Below, in pieces: positions 35,353 to 43,922 of a stretch of DNA of 64,000 nucleotides (its first letter is position 1; each line of letters starts with the position of its first letter). Position numbers and translations under genes: made by a program. This stretch comes from Cellulomonas flavigena DSM 20109 (lineage in GTDB: Bacteria; Actinomycetota; Actinomycetes; Actinomycetales; Cellulomonadaceae): the NCBI RefSeq assembly GCF_000092865.1, contig NC_014151.1:2852001-2916000 (forward strand), given 5' to 3'. Below the pieces are notes generated by a model. That model was not told the origin of the DNA and did not search any database. It saw only the letters and a list, made by a program, of their open reading frames with translations.

Positions 35353-35404
35353 GCCCGCCACGAACCACGCCCCCACCGGGGCCCGTCGAGGAGAGAGCAG
35401 CACA

Positions 35405-37492
35405 GTGGCCAGGACGATCTACGTCATGTCGGCCGAGGGGGACACGGGCAAGTCCGTCGTCGCGCTCGGTCTCGTCGACCTGCTGACACGCACCGTGCAG
35501 CGCGTGGGCGTGTTCCGCCCCGTCGCACGGTCGACCGAGGAGCGGGACTACGTCCTCGAGCTGCTGCTCGAGCACGACGGCGTCGACATCGCGTACGAGG
35601 ACGCGGTCGGCGCGACGTACGACGAGGTGATCGACGACGCCGAGGCCGCGCTGTCACGGATCGTGTCGCGGTTCCACGACGTGGAACGGCGCTGCGACGC
35701 GGTCGTCGTGGTCGGCACCGACTACACGGACGTCGCCGGCCCCACCGAGCTCGCGTACAACGCGCGCATCGCGGCCAACCTGGGCGCGCCCGTCGTGCTC
35801 GTCGTCAACGGTGCGCGCCGTACCCCGGAGGACGTCAACCACGCCGCCGAGGTCGCCGTCAACGAGATCACCGCGAACCACGGGCAGGTCGTGTCGGTCG
35901 TCGCGAACCGCTGCGCGCCCGACGCGCTGGACGACGTGCGCGCCGCCCTCGGCAGCGAGCTGCCGGTGTGGGCGCTGCCGGACTCCCCGCTGCTGTACGC
36001 CCCGACGCTGCGCCAGCTCATGCACGCGGTCGGCGGCACGCTGACCGGCGGCGACGAGGCACTGCTCGGCCGCGAGGTGCTCGACGTGCTGGTCGGCGCG
36101 ATGTCGATCGAGCACCTGCTCGACCGCCTGCAGGACGGCGCGGTCGTCATCACCCCGGGCGACCGGTCGGACGTCCTGCTGGGCCTGCTGATGGCGCACC
36201 AGGCCGAGGGCTTCCCCTCGCTCGCGGGCCTCATCCTCAACGGCGGGCTCGCACCCGCCCCGACGATCGAGCGTCTCGTCGGCGGTCTGGGCTCCCGGCT
36301 GCCGCTCATCACGACGTCCATGGGCACGTTCCGCTCCGCGAGCGCCGCGGCGTCGACGCGTGGGCGCCTCACGTACGACGCGGCGCGCAAGATCGACACC
36401 GCGCTCGCGCTGTTCGAGCAGCACGTGGACGGCGCCGAGCTGCTCGCCACGCTCGACGTGGAACGGCCCGAGGTCGTCACGCCGCTGATGTTCGAGTACG
36501 CGCTGCTCGACCGCGCCCGCGCCGACCGCAAGCACGTGGTGCTGCCCGAGGGCAACGACGACCGGATCCTGCGAGCCGCCTCGACGCTGCTGCAGCGGCA
36601 GGTCGCGGACCTGACGATCCTCGGGGACGAGGCGGCGATCCGTGCCCGCGCCACCGAGCTCGGCCTCGACCTCGACGACGCCCAGGTCATCGACCCCAAG
36701 AACGGCGAGACGCTCGAGCGGTTCGCCGAGGTGTACACCGAGCTGCGCAAGCACAAGGGCATGACGGTCGAGCGGGCGCGCGAGATCGTGTCGTCCGTGT
36801 CGTACTTCGGCACGCTCATGGTGCAGCTCGGCCTGGCGGACGGCATGGTGTCCGGCGCGGCCCACACCACCGCGCACACGATCAAGCCGGCGTTCGAGAT
36901 CATCAAGACCACGCCGGGCGTGGGGTCGGTGTCGAGCTGCTTCCTCATGTGCCTCGAGGACCGCGTCCTGGTCTACGCCGACTGCGCCGTGATCCCCGAC
37001 CCGACGGCCGAGCAGCTCGCGGACATCGCGATCTCGTCCGCGGAGACGGCGGTGCAGTTCGGGATCGAGCCGCGCATCGCGATGCTGTCCTACTCGACGG
37101 GCGAGTCCGGCTCGGGAGCCGACGTCGAGAAGGTCCGCGAGGCCACCCGCCTGGTCCGCGAACGCCGGCCCGACCTGTCGGTCGAGGGTCCGATCCAGTA
37201 CGACGCCGCCGTCGACGCGTCCGTCGCCCAGACGAAGATGCCCGACTCCGCCGTCGCAGGGCGCGCCACGGTGTTCGTCTTCCCGGACCTCAACACGGGC
37301 AACAACACCTACAAGGCCGTGCAGCGCTCGGCCGGCGCCGTCGCGATCGGCCCGGTGCTGCAGGGGCTGCGCAAGCCGGTCAACGACCTGTCGCGCGGCG
37401 CCCTCGTGCAGGACATCGTCAACACCGTCGCGATCACCGCGATCCAGGCGCAGGCGCTCGACGCCGGCGCCGTCCCGACCCCGGAGGCATGA
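35405..37492 (+). CDS. pta: phosphate acetyltransferase (long form)
   Basis: A 695-residue enzyme interconverting acetyl phosphate and acetyl-CoA. An N-terminal P-loop/BioD-like domain (YVMSAEGDTGKSVVALGL) and DRTGG-like middle region precede the catalytic PTA_PTB domain (RKHVVLPEGNDDRIL, ELRKHKGMTVERAREIV, HTIKPAFEIIKTTPGV, YSTGESGSGADVEKV). The GTG at 35405 has GAGGAGAG upstream. It ends 6 nt before ackA. Confidence 0.95.
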   Translation: MARTIYVMSAEGDTGKSVVALGLVDLLTRTVQRVGVFRPVARSTEERDYVLELLLEHDGVDIAYEDAVGATYDEVIDDAEAALSRIVSRFHDVERRCDAVVVVGTDYTDVAGPTELAYNARIAANLGAPVVLVVNGARRTPEDVNHAAEVAVNEITANHGQVVSVVANRCAPDALDDVRAALGSELPVWALPDSPLLYAPTLRQLMHAVGGTLTGGDEALLGREVLDVLVGAMSIEHLLDRLQDGAVVITPGDRSDVLLGLLMAHQAEGFPSLAGLILNGGLAPAPTIERLVGGLGSRLPLITTSMGTFRSASAAASTRGRLTYDAARKIDTALALFEQHVDGAELLATLDVERPEVVTPLMFEYALLDRARADRKHVVLPEGNDDRILRAASTLLQRQVADLTILGDEAAIRARATELGLDLDDAQVIDPKNGETLERFAEVYTELRKHKGMTVERAREIVSSVSYFGTLMVQLGLADGMVSGAAHTTAHTIKPAFEIIKTTPGVGSVSSCFLMCLEDRVLVYADCAVIPDPTAEQLADIAISSAETAVQFGIEPRIAMLSYSTGESGSGADVEKVREATRLVRERRPDLSVEGPIQYDAAVDASVAQTKMPDSAVAGRATVFVFPDLNTGNNTYKAVQRSAGAVAIGPVLQGLRKPVNDLSRGALVQDIVNTVAITAIQAQALDAGAVPTPEA

Positions 37493-37498
37493 GCACCG

Positions 37499-38725
37499 AT
37501 GAGCACCCCCACCCCCGCCGCCGCGCACACCAGCGTGCTGGTCATCAACTCCGGGTCGTCGTCGATCAAGTACCAGCTCGTCATCCCCGACACGCACGAG
37601 GTCCTCGCGTCCGGCCTGGTCGAGCGGATCGGTGAGCCCGTCGGCGCGGTGAAGCACGTCGCGCACGGCGAGACGACGCGACGTGAGCTGCCGGTGACGG
37701 ACCACGCCGAGGGCCTGCGGGTCGTGCTGGGCCTCTTCGACGAGATCGGGCCGGACCTCGGGCAGGCGCACGTCGCCGCCGTCGGGCACCGGGTGGTGCA
37801 GGGCGGCGCGCGCTACAGCGGGCCGGCGCTGGTCGACGAGGACGTGGTGCGGGACATCGACGAGCTGTCGCCGCTCGCGCCGCTGCACAACCCGCCGAAC
37901 CTCACGGGCATCCGGGTGGCGCGCGAGCTGCTGCCCGACGTCCCCCACGTCGCGGTGTTCGACACGGCCTTCTTCCGCGACCTGCCCGCCGCCGCGGCGA
38001 CGTACGCCGTGGACACGGAGGTCGCCACGACCCACCAGGTGCGCCGGTACGGCGCGCACGGCACGTCGCACCAGTACGTGTCGCACAAGGTCGCCCGGCT
38101 CCTCGGTCGGCCCGTCGAGGAGCTCAACACGATCGTCCTGCACCTGGGAAACGGCGCGTCCGCGTCCGCGGTCCGCGGAGGCAGGGCCGTCGAGACGTCG
38201 ATGGGCATGACCCCGCTCGAGGGCCTCGTGATGGGCACGCGCTCGGGCGACCTCGACCCGGCCGTGCTGTTCCACCTGTACCGCAACGCGGGCTTCAGCG
38301 TCGACGACCTCGACGACCTGCTGAACCGGCGCTCGGGCATCAAGGGCCTGTCGGGGGTCAACGACTTCCGCGAGCTGCACGACCTCGTCGAGCAGGGCGA
38401 CGCCGCGGCCCGCCTCGCGCTCGACGTGTACCTGCACCGGCTGCGCAAGTACATCGGGGCGTACTACGCGGTGCTCGGGCGCCTCGACGTCATCGCGTTC
38501 ACGGCGGGCGTCGGCGAGAACGACGACATCGTGCGCGCGGGTGCGCTCGCCGGTCTCGAGGCCCTGGGCATCGAGGTCGACCTGGGGCGCAACGCCGGCC
38601 GCAAGTCCGAGCCGACCGTCATCTCGCCCGACGGCGCGCGCGTCACCGTCCTGGTGGTGCCCACCAACGAGGAGCTCGCCATCGCCCGCCAGGCCCTCGA
38701 GGTCGTCGGCGCCGGACGCGCGTGA
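37499..38725 (+). CDS. ackA: acetate kinase
   Basis: A 408-residue ASKHA-fold enzyme making acetate and ATP from acetyl phosphate. Motifs: VINSGSSSIKYQL, GHRVVQGGARYSGPALV, VFDTAFF, YGAHGTSHQYVS, LGNGASASAVRGGR, DTSMGMTPLEGL-type loop (ETSMGMTPLEGLVMGTRSGDLDP) and FTAGVGEND. The ATG at 37499 is in a different frame from the ATG overlapping the pta stop. Third step of the phosphoketolase branch. Confidence 0.96.
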   Translation: MSTPTPAAAHTSVLVINSGSSSIKYQLVIPDTHEVLASGLVERIGEPVGAVKHVAHGETTRRELPVTDHAEGLRVVLGLFDEIGPDLGQAHVAAVGHRVVQGGARYSGPALVDEDVVRDIDELSPLAPLHNPPNLTGIRVARELLPDVPHVAVFDTAFFRDLPAAAATYAVDTEVATTHQVRRYGAHGTSHQYVSHKVARLLGRPVEELNTIVLHLGNGASASAVRGGRAVETSMGMTPLEGLVMGTRSGDLDPAVLFHLYRNAGFSVDDLDDLLNRRSGIKGLSGVNDFRELHDLVEQGDAAARLALDVYLHRLRKYIGAYYAVLGRLDVIAFTAGVGENDDIVRAGALAGLEALGIEVDLGRNAGRKSEPTVISPDGARVTVLVVPTNEELAIARQALEVVGAGRA

Positions 38726-38751
38726 CCGTCGGCGGCTGACGGGACCGCTCC

Positions 38752-38817
38752 GGGGCTGGATCGACTGCTCACAGGGGCTGGATCGACGTCCCACCGGGGC
38801 TGGATCGACGTCTCACG
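38752..38817. repeat. three 22-bp tandem repeats (GGGGCTGGATCGAC core)
   Basis: GGGGCTGGATCGAC recurs at 38752, 38774 and 38796 with a 22-bp period and variable tails (TGCTCACA, GTCCCACC, GTCTCACG). It lies 26 nt after ackA. The reverse complement of its core recurs at 38845, 38888, 38931 and 63117. Confidence 0.8.
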
Positions 38818-38835
38818 CACGGGGGCGCCCCTACC

Positions 38836-38947
38836 GCGCGAGCCGTCGATCCGGCCCCGTCCGCACCCCACCCCGTGGGCGCGAGCCGTCGATCCGGCCC
38901 CGTCCGCACCCCACCCCGTGGGCGCGAGCCGTCGACCCGGCCCCGTC
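38836..38947. repeat. 43-bp direct repeat, 2.6 copies, in inverted orientation to the 22-bp repeats
   Basis: Two identical 43-bp units (38836-38878, 38879-38921) and a partial third (38922-38947, one change) each begin GCGCGAGCCGTCGATCCGGC. Their GTCGATCCGGCCCC core is the near reverse complement of the 22-bp repeat core, so the two arrays face each other between convergent genes and could fold into a large cruciform or terminator. Confidence 0.8.
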
Positions 38948-40559
38948 AGGGGAGGCGCAGCGCGCGCTCGACCTCGAGCAGGCGCGTGAGGACGCGCGGC
39001 CAGACCTCGGTCCCGAGGTCGTGCACGTGCCGCATCCCGAGGCCCCGGCCGGTGTGCACGCCGCGCTGCGCGACGACGGACTGCGTCCACGTCGTCTCCC
39101 ACAGGCCCTCGCGGCCGTGCCTCCGGCCGTGGCCCGAGGCCCCCACGCCGCCGACGGGCGCGCCGACGCTCCCCCACAGCACGTGGTGCGTGTCGTTGAC
39201 GGCCACCATGCCGGCGCGCACACGCGCGGCGAGCGCGGTGCCCCGTGCGGTCGAGCGGGTCCACACCGCGGCGAGCAGGCCGAGCTCGGAGTCGTTCATC
39301 GCCGCGACCGCCTCGTCGTCCGACGCCACCGGGTACACCGCGACGACGGGCCCGAACGTCTCCTCGCGGTGGGCGCGGGCCTCGGGCGGGACGTCGGCGA
39401 GCACGGTGGGCTCGTAGAAGTACGGGCCGAGGTCGGGCCGCTGCTCACCACCGGTGAGCACGGTGGCGCCGTGCCCGACGGCGTCCTCGACGTGCTCGAC
39501 GACGCGCGCCAGCTGCGCGGGCCCGACGAGCGAGCCCATGTCCGCGCGGTAGTCGAGCCCGGCGCCGAGGCGCAGCGCCGCGGCGCGCCGGACGAGGGCC
39601 GCGACGAAGTCGTCGTGCACGTCCTGGTGGACGTAGATCCGCTCGATGCTCGCGCAGAGCTGCCCGGCCGAGCCGAAGCACGCGCGCACCGCTCCCGCAG
39701 CGGTGGCCTCCACGTCGACGTCCTCCGCCACGTACATCGCGTTCTTGCCGCCGAGCTCGAGCGTAACCGGTACGCCGAGCTCGCCGGCGCGGGCGCCGAA
39801 CACGCGACCTGCGCGCGTCGAGCCGGTGAAGCCCGCGTGGTCGACGTGCTCGAGCAGGGCCATGCCGACGTCGGGGCCCCCGACGAGCACCTGCAGCAGG
39901 TCCGCCGGAAGTCCGGCGTCCTCGAGCAGCTCCGCGCACCACAGGAGCGTGAGCGCGGTCTGCGGGTCGGCCCGCAGCAGCACCGCGTTGCCGGCGACGA
40001 GCGCCGTCAGGGCGTCCCCGAGACCCAGCGACAGCGGGTAGTTCCAGGGCGTGACGATCCCGACGACGCCGTACGGGTGGCGCAGCACGCGGGCCGACGC
40101 GAACGGCCCGGTCAGGCCGCGCACGGTGCGCGGCGCCAGGAACCGGCGCGCGCGCAGCGCGTAGTACCGCGCGGTGTTGGCGACGTCACCGAGCTCCTCC
40201 CAGGCGTGCGTGCGCGCCTTGCCCGTCTCGACCTGCAGCAGGTCGAGCACGTCGGACTGCCGCTCGAGCAGCAGGTCGTGCACGCGCAGCAGCACCGCCG
40301 TGCGTTCGCGCAGGGGGCGTGCCGCCCACAGCCGCTGCGCGGCGCGCGCCCGGCGGGCCGCGCCGGGCAGGTCGCCCGGCGTGGTCAGCGGGACGGCGGC
40401 CACGGGCGCCCCCGTGAACGGGGCGGCCGACGACGCGGTCGCATGGCCGGGGCCGGCGACGACGCGCGCGAGCAGCGTGCGCACGTCGTCGGGCTCGAGC
40501 ACGTACGTCGCGAGCGGGTCGGTCTCGGGGTCGTGCAGGTCGGCATGCTCGTGCGCCAT
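38946..40559 (-). CDS. aldehyde dehydrogenase (succinate-semialdehyde dehydrogenase-like)
   Basis: A 537-residue NAD(P)-dependent enzyme. Motifs: PYGVVGIVTPWNYPLSLGLGDALTALVAGNAV (cofactor loop), GFTGSTRAGR, catalytic Glu in VTLELGGKNAMYV and nucleophile Cys in GSAGQLCAS. The C-terminus extends past the usual ~460 residues, and the N-terminus carries an extra ~50 residues. The ATG at 40559 is preceded by TACCCT 6 nt upstream (leaderless pattern). Closest family by eye is GabD-type succinate-semialdehyde dehydrogenase; substrate not provable. Confidence 0.88.
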   Translation of the reverse strand: MAHEHADLHDPETDPLATYVLEPDDVRTLLARVVAGPGHATASSAAPFTGAPVAAVPLTTPGDLPGAARRARAAQRLWAARPLRERTAVLLRVHDLLLERQSDVLDLLQVETGKARTHAWEELGDVANTARYYALRARRFLAPRTVRGLTGPFASARVLRHPYGVVGIVTPWNYPLSLGLGDALTALVAGNAVLLRADPQTALTLLWCAELLEDAGLPADLLQVLVGGPDVGMALLEHVDHAGFTGSTRAGRVFGARAGELGVPVTLELGGKNAMYVAEDVDVEATAAGAVRACFGSAGQLCASIERIYVHQDVHDDFVAALVRRAAALRLGAGLDYRADMGSLVGPAQLARVVEHVEDAVGHGATVLTGGEQRPDLGPYFYEPTVLADVPPEARAHREETFGPVVAVYPVASDDEAVAAMNDSELGLLAAVWTRSTARGTALAARVRAGMVAVNDTHHVLWGSVGAPVGGVGASGHGRRHGREGLWETTWTQSVVAQRGVHTGRGLGMRHVHDLGTEVWPRVLTRLLEVERALRLP

Positions 40560-40565
40560 CGCGTC

Positions 40566-40571
40566 AGGGTA
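40566..40571 (-). promoter_or_regulatory. -10 element (TACCCT) of the aldehyde dehydrogenase gene
   Basis: TACCCT lies 6 nt before the ATG at 40559. No Shine-Dalgarno precedes the start codon. Confidence 0.4.
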
Positions 40572-40656
40572 CGCGGAGGTCCACCGCACCCGGCGGACCC
40601 GCGAGGGTGAGGGGAGATGTCGCCCACGTCACTCCCGCATCGGTTCACCCGTGGCG

Positions 40657-40675
40657 TAAGGTAAGCCTCACCTAT
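40657..40675 (+). promoter_or_regulatory. IdeR/DtxR-type iron box
   Basis: TAAGGTAAGCCTCACCTAT matches the DtxR/IdeR operator (TWAGGTTAGSCTAACCTWA) at 17 of 19 positions. It lies about 85 nt before the siderophore-binding protein gene, so the importer should be repressed by iron-loaded IdeR. Confidence 0.85.
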
Positions 40676-40759
40676 CGCGCCCGCCCACCGCGGGCCCGTC
40701 GGGACGACGCGCGCCCGCGCGGACGCACCGACGACTGCGACCCCCTTGCGAAGGACACC

Positions 40760-41824
40760 ATGCGCACTGCGCTCTCCCGCCGCGCCCTGCGACCCCTGGT
40801 CGCCGCGACGGCTGCGGCCCTCCTGCTCGCCGCCTGCTCCGGCAACGCCGACGCCGACGGGGGCGAGACCACCTCGACGCCCGACGCCGACGGCGGCGCG
40901 GGCTTCCCCGTGACCCTGACCAGCGCTTTCGGCGAGACGACCGTCGAGTCCGAGCCGACCGCGGTCGCGACCGTCAACTGGGGCAACCACGACGTGCCGA
41001 TCGCGCTGGGCGTCGTGCCCGTCGGGTTCGCGGCGTCGACCTACGGCGACGACGACTCCGACGGCGTGCTGCCGTGGACGTTCGAGGCCCTCGAGGAGCT
41101 CGGCGCCACGGGCGACGACCTGCCCGTGCTGTTCGACGAGACCGACGGCGTCGCGTTCGAGTCGATCGCCAACACCGAGCCCGACGTGATCCTCGCGGCG
41201 TACTCCGGCCTGACGGAGGAGGACTGGACGACGCTCCAGCAGATCGCGCCCACCGTGTCGTGGCCGGAGTTCGCCTGGGGGACGAACTGGAAGGACATGG
41301 CACTGGTCAACGGCGAGGCGCTCGGGCGCAAGGCCCAGGCGCAGGAGCTCGTCGACGACGTCCTCGCGCAGATCGAGGCCGCGCTGGCCGAGCGTCCCGA
41401 GGTCGAGGGCACGACGTTCGCGTACACCTGGATCGACCCGGCCGACCCGAGCACCATCGGCGTGTACACGCCGCTCGACGCGCGCGTGCAGCTGCTCGAC
41501 GACCTCGGCATGACGGTCGCGCCGTCCGTGGTCGAGCTCGCGGGCGACACCGACGTGTTCTACGTCGACCTCGCCGCGGAGCAGGCCGACACCCTCGCGG
41601 ACGTCGACGTCCTCGTCACGTACGGCGACGACTCCACCCTCGCCGCCCTGCAGGCCGACCCGCTGCTCAACAAGATCCCGGCCGTGGCCCGCGGCTCCGT
41701 CGCGGTCGTCCCCGACGGCACGCCGCTCTCCTCGGCCACCTCCGGCCCGACCGTCCTGTCGGTCCCGTGGGCGCTCGACGCCTACCTCGACCTGTTCCAG
41801 GCCGCCGCGGCGAAGGTCGGATGA
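40760..41824 (+). CDS. iron-siderophore ABC transporter substrate-binding lipoprotein
   Basis: A 354-residue FecB/FepB-type lipoprotein: signal and lipobox LLLAACSG (Cys28), then class III binding-protein features (VTLTSAFGETTVESEPTAVATVNWGNHDVPIALGVVPVGF, SIANTEPDVILAAYSGLTEEDWTTLQQIAPTV). The stop overlaps the next ATG (ATGA). The family binds ferric siderophores outside the membrane; the ligand cannot be read from sequence. An IdeR box is upstream. Confidence 0.93.
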   Translation: MRTALSRRALRPLVAATAAALLLAACSGNADADGGETTSTPDADGGAGFPVTLTSAFGETTVESEPTAVATVNWGNHDVPIALGVVPVGFAASTYGDDDSDGVLPWTFEALEELGATGDDLPVLFDETDGVAFESIANTEPDVILAAYSGLTEEDWTTLQQIAPTVSWPEFAWGTNWKDMALVNGEALGRKAQAQELVDDVLAQIEAALAERPEVEGTTFAYTWIDPADPSTIGVYTPLDARVQLLDDLGMTVAPSVVELAGDTDVFYVDLAAEQADTLADVDVLVTYGDDSTLAALQADPLLNKIPAVARGSVAVVPDGTPLSSATSGPTVLSVPWALDAYLDLFQAAAAKVG

Positions 41825-42876
41825 CCCTCACCGCCACCGCAGGGACGCCGGCCCCGCCCTCCCGGGTGGGGCCGGCGTCCCTGCGCCGCCGCCGCACGCT
41901 CGGCCTGGCCGCGTGCGTCGTCGGCGTGCTCCTGGCCGTGGTGGCGTCGCTCGCGTTCGGCGCGCGGGTCGTCGGCTGGGACGACGTGGTGGCGGGCGTG
42001 CTCCACCCCGACACCTCCGACATCGCCCAGGCGGCCGTGCGCTCACGCGTCGCACGTACCGTGCTGGGACTCCTGGTCGGTGCCGCCCTGGGGCTCGGCG
42101 GCGCGGTCCTGCAGGGGCTGACGCGCAACCCGCTCGCCGACCCCGCGCTGCTCGGCATCAGCTCGGGCGCGTCGCTCGCGGTCGTGCTCGGCATCATGCT
42201 GCTCGGCCTGTCGACGCTCACGCAGTACGTGTGGTTCGCGTTCGCGGGCGCGACGATCGCGGCGCTGCTGGTGTACGCCATCGGGTCCCTGGGCCGCGAG
42301 GGCGCGACCCCGCTCAAGCTCGCGCTCGCCGGGGCCGCCACCACCGCGGCGCTCGGCTCGGGCGTGTCCATGGTGCTGCTGTCGCGCACCGACGTGCTCG
42401 ACACGTTCCGCTTCTGGCAGGTCGGCTCGCTGGGGCGGGCGTCGTTCGCCGAGCTCGCGCAGGTCGCGCCCTTCCTCGTGGTCGGCGCCGTGCTGGCGGT
42501 CGGCTGCGCGCGCGGCATGGACGCCCTCGCACTCGGCGACGACGTCGCGGTCGGGCTCGGGCAGCACGTGACGGCGGTGCGCGCGGTCGGCGCGCTCGCG
42601 GCCGTGCTGCTGTGCGGCACCGCGGTCGCGGCAGCCGGGCCCATCGGCTTCGTCGGGCTCGTCGTGCCGCACCTCGCGCGCACCTTCACCGGCCCCTCGC
42701 ACCGCTGGCTGCTGCCCGTCTCCGCCGCGCTCGGTGCCGCGCTGCTGCTGGCCGCCGACGTCGTCGGGCGCGTCGTCGCCCGCCCGCAGGAGGTCGAGGT
42801 CGGCATCGTCACCGCCGTGCTCGGCGCCCCCGTCTTCATCGCGATCATCCGCCGGCACAAGGTGCGCGAGCTGTGA
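41821..42876 (+). CDS. FecCD-family iron-siderophore permease
   Basis: A 351-residue permease with about nine or ten helices. Family blocks: RVARTVLGLLVGAALGLGGAVLQGLTRNPLADPALLGISSGAS and AAAGPIGFVGLVVPHLARTFTGPSHRWLLP. Overlaps both neighbours (ATGA upstream, GTGA downstream). Pairs with the next gene to form the transmembrane channel. Confidence 0.95.
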   Translation: MTLTATAGTPAPPSRVGPASLRRRRTLGLAACVVGVLLAVVASLAFGARVVGWDDVVAGVLHPDTSDIAQAAVRSRVARTVLGLLVGAALGLGGAVLQGLTRNPLADPALLGISSGASLAVVLGIMLLGLSTLTQYVWFAFAGATIAALLVYAIGSLGREGATPLKLALAGAATTAALGSGVSMVLLSRTDVLDTFRFWQVGSLGRASFAELAQVAPFLVVGAVLAVGCARGMDALALGDDVAVGLGQHVTAVRAVGALAAVLLCGTAVAAAGPIGFVGLVVPHLARTFTGPSHRWLLPVSAALGAALLLAADVVGRVVARPQEVEVGIVTAVLGAPVFIAIIRRHKVREL

Positions 42877-43922
42877 CCGCCGTGCTGCCCGCCGCGCCCG
42901 CCGCCGGCGTCGTCGCCCACGGCCGGCGGGCCCGCGCCCGCCGGTACCGGACCGTGCTGGCCGTGCTCGCGCTCGCCGTGGTCGCGGTCGCCGTGGTCGC
43001 GCTGTGCGTCGGCGAGCGCTCGTACGCACCGTCCGAGGTGCTGCGCGTGCTCCTGGGCGAGCAGGTGGTGGGCGCGTCCTTCAACGTGGGCGTGCTGCGC
43101 GCCCCCCGCGTGCTGACGGGTCTGCTCGTCGGCGTGGCGTTCGGCACCGGCGGCGTCGTGTTCCAGACGATGCTGCGCAACCCCCTGGCCAGCCCCGACA
43201 TCATCGGCGTGAGCGCCGGGTCGAGCGCCGCCGCGGTCGTCGCGATCACCGCGTTCGGCCTGTCGGGCGCGGCGCTGTCGCTCGTCGCGATCACCGCCGG
43301 GCTCGCCGTCGCGGCGGTGATCTACGCGCTGTCGTGGCGTGACGGCGTGCAGGGCGCCCGCCTCGTGCTCATCGGCATCGCCGTGGGCGCCATGCTCGAC
43401 TCCGTCATCGGCTACGCGCTCACCCGCGCCGGCGTGTACGACGCGAACGAGGCGCTGCGCTGGCTCACCGGGTCGCTGAACTCCGCGTTCTGGCCGGGCG
43501 TCGGACCGCTCGCCGCCGCACTGGGCGTCCTGGTGCCGACGCTCCTGGTGCTGGCGCGCCGCCTGCCCGTGCTCCAGCTCGGCGACGACGTCGCGGCGGG
43601 CCTGGGCGTGCGCCCCGACCGGTCACGCCTCGCCCTGCTGCTCGTCGCGGTCGCCGTCATCGCCGTCGCGACCTCGGCCGCCGGACCGATCGCGTTCGTC
43701 GCGTTCCTGTCGGGCCCCATCGCGCACCGCCTGCTGCGCGGCACCGGGTCGCTCGTCGTCCCGGCCGGGCTCGTGGGCGCCCTGCTCGTGCTGACCGCCG
43801 ACCTCGTGGGGCAGCACCTGCTGGTCCACCGGTTCCCCGTGGGCGTCGTCACCGGCGTCCTCGGCGCCCCTTACCTGCTCTGGCTGCTCGCCAGGACCAA
43901 CCGCTCCGGAGGCTCGCTGTGA
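42873..43922 (+). CDS. FecCD-family iron-siderophore permease
   Basis: A 349-residue permease with the same family blocks (RAPRVLTGLLVGVAFGTGGVVFQTMLRNPLASPDIIGVSAGSS; AAGPIAFVAFLSGPIAHRLLRG). GTG 42873 overlaps the previous stop; its own stop overlaps the ATPase GTG. The second channel subunit of the importer. Confidence 0.95.
   Translation: MTAVLPAAPAAGVVAHGRRARARRYRTVLAVLALAVVAVAVVALCVGERSYAPSEVLRVLLGEQVVGASFNVGVLRAPRVLTGLLVGVAFGTGGVVFQTMLRNPLASPDIIGVSAGSSAAAVVAITAFGLSGAALSLVAITAGLAVAAVIYALSWRDGVQGARLVLIGIAVGAMLDSVIGYALTRAGVYDANEALRWLTGSLNSAFWPGVGPLAAALGVLVPTLLVLARRLPVLQLGDDVAAGLGVRPDRSRLALLLVAVAVIAVATSAAGPIAFVAFLSGPIAHRLLRGTGSLVVPAGLVGALLVLTADLVGQHLLVHRFPVGVVTGVLGAPYLLWLLARTNRSGGSL

Noticed and set aside
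35654..38794. 1046-codon antisense frame over pta and ackA
   Set aside because: pta and ackA carry all expected motifs on the plus strand; the antisense translation has none.
38836..38947. 43-bp repeats considered as a CRISPR array
   Set aside because: Repeats are contiguous, without unique spacers, only 2.6 copies, and no cas genes are nearby.
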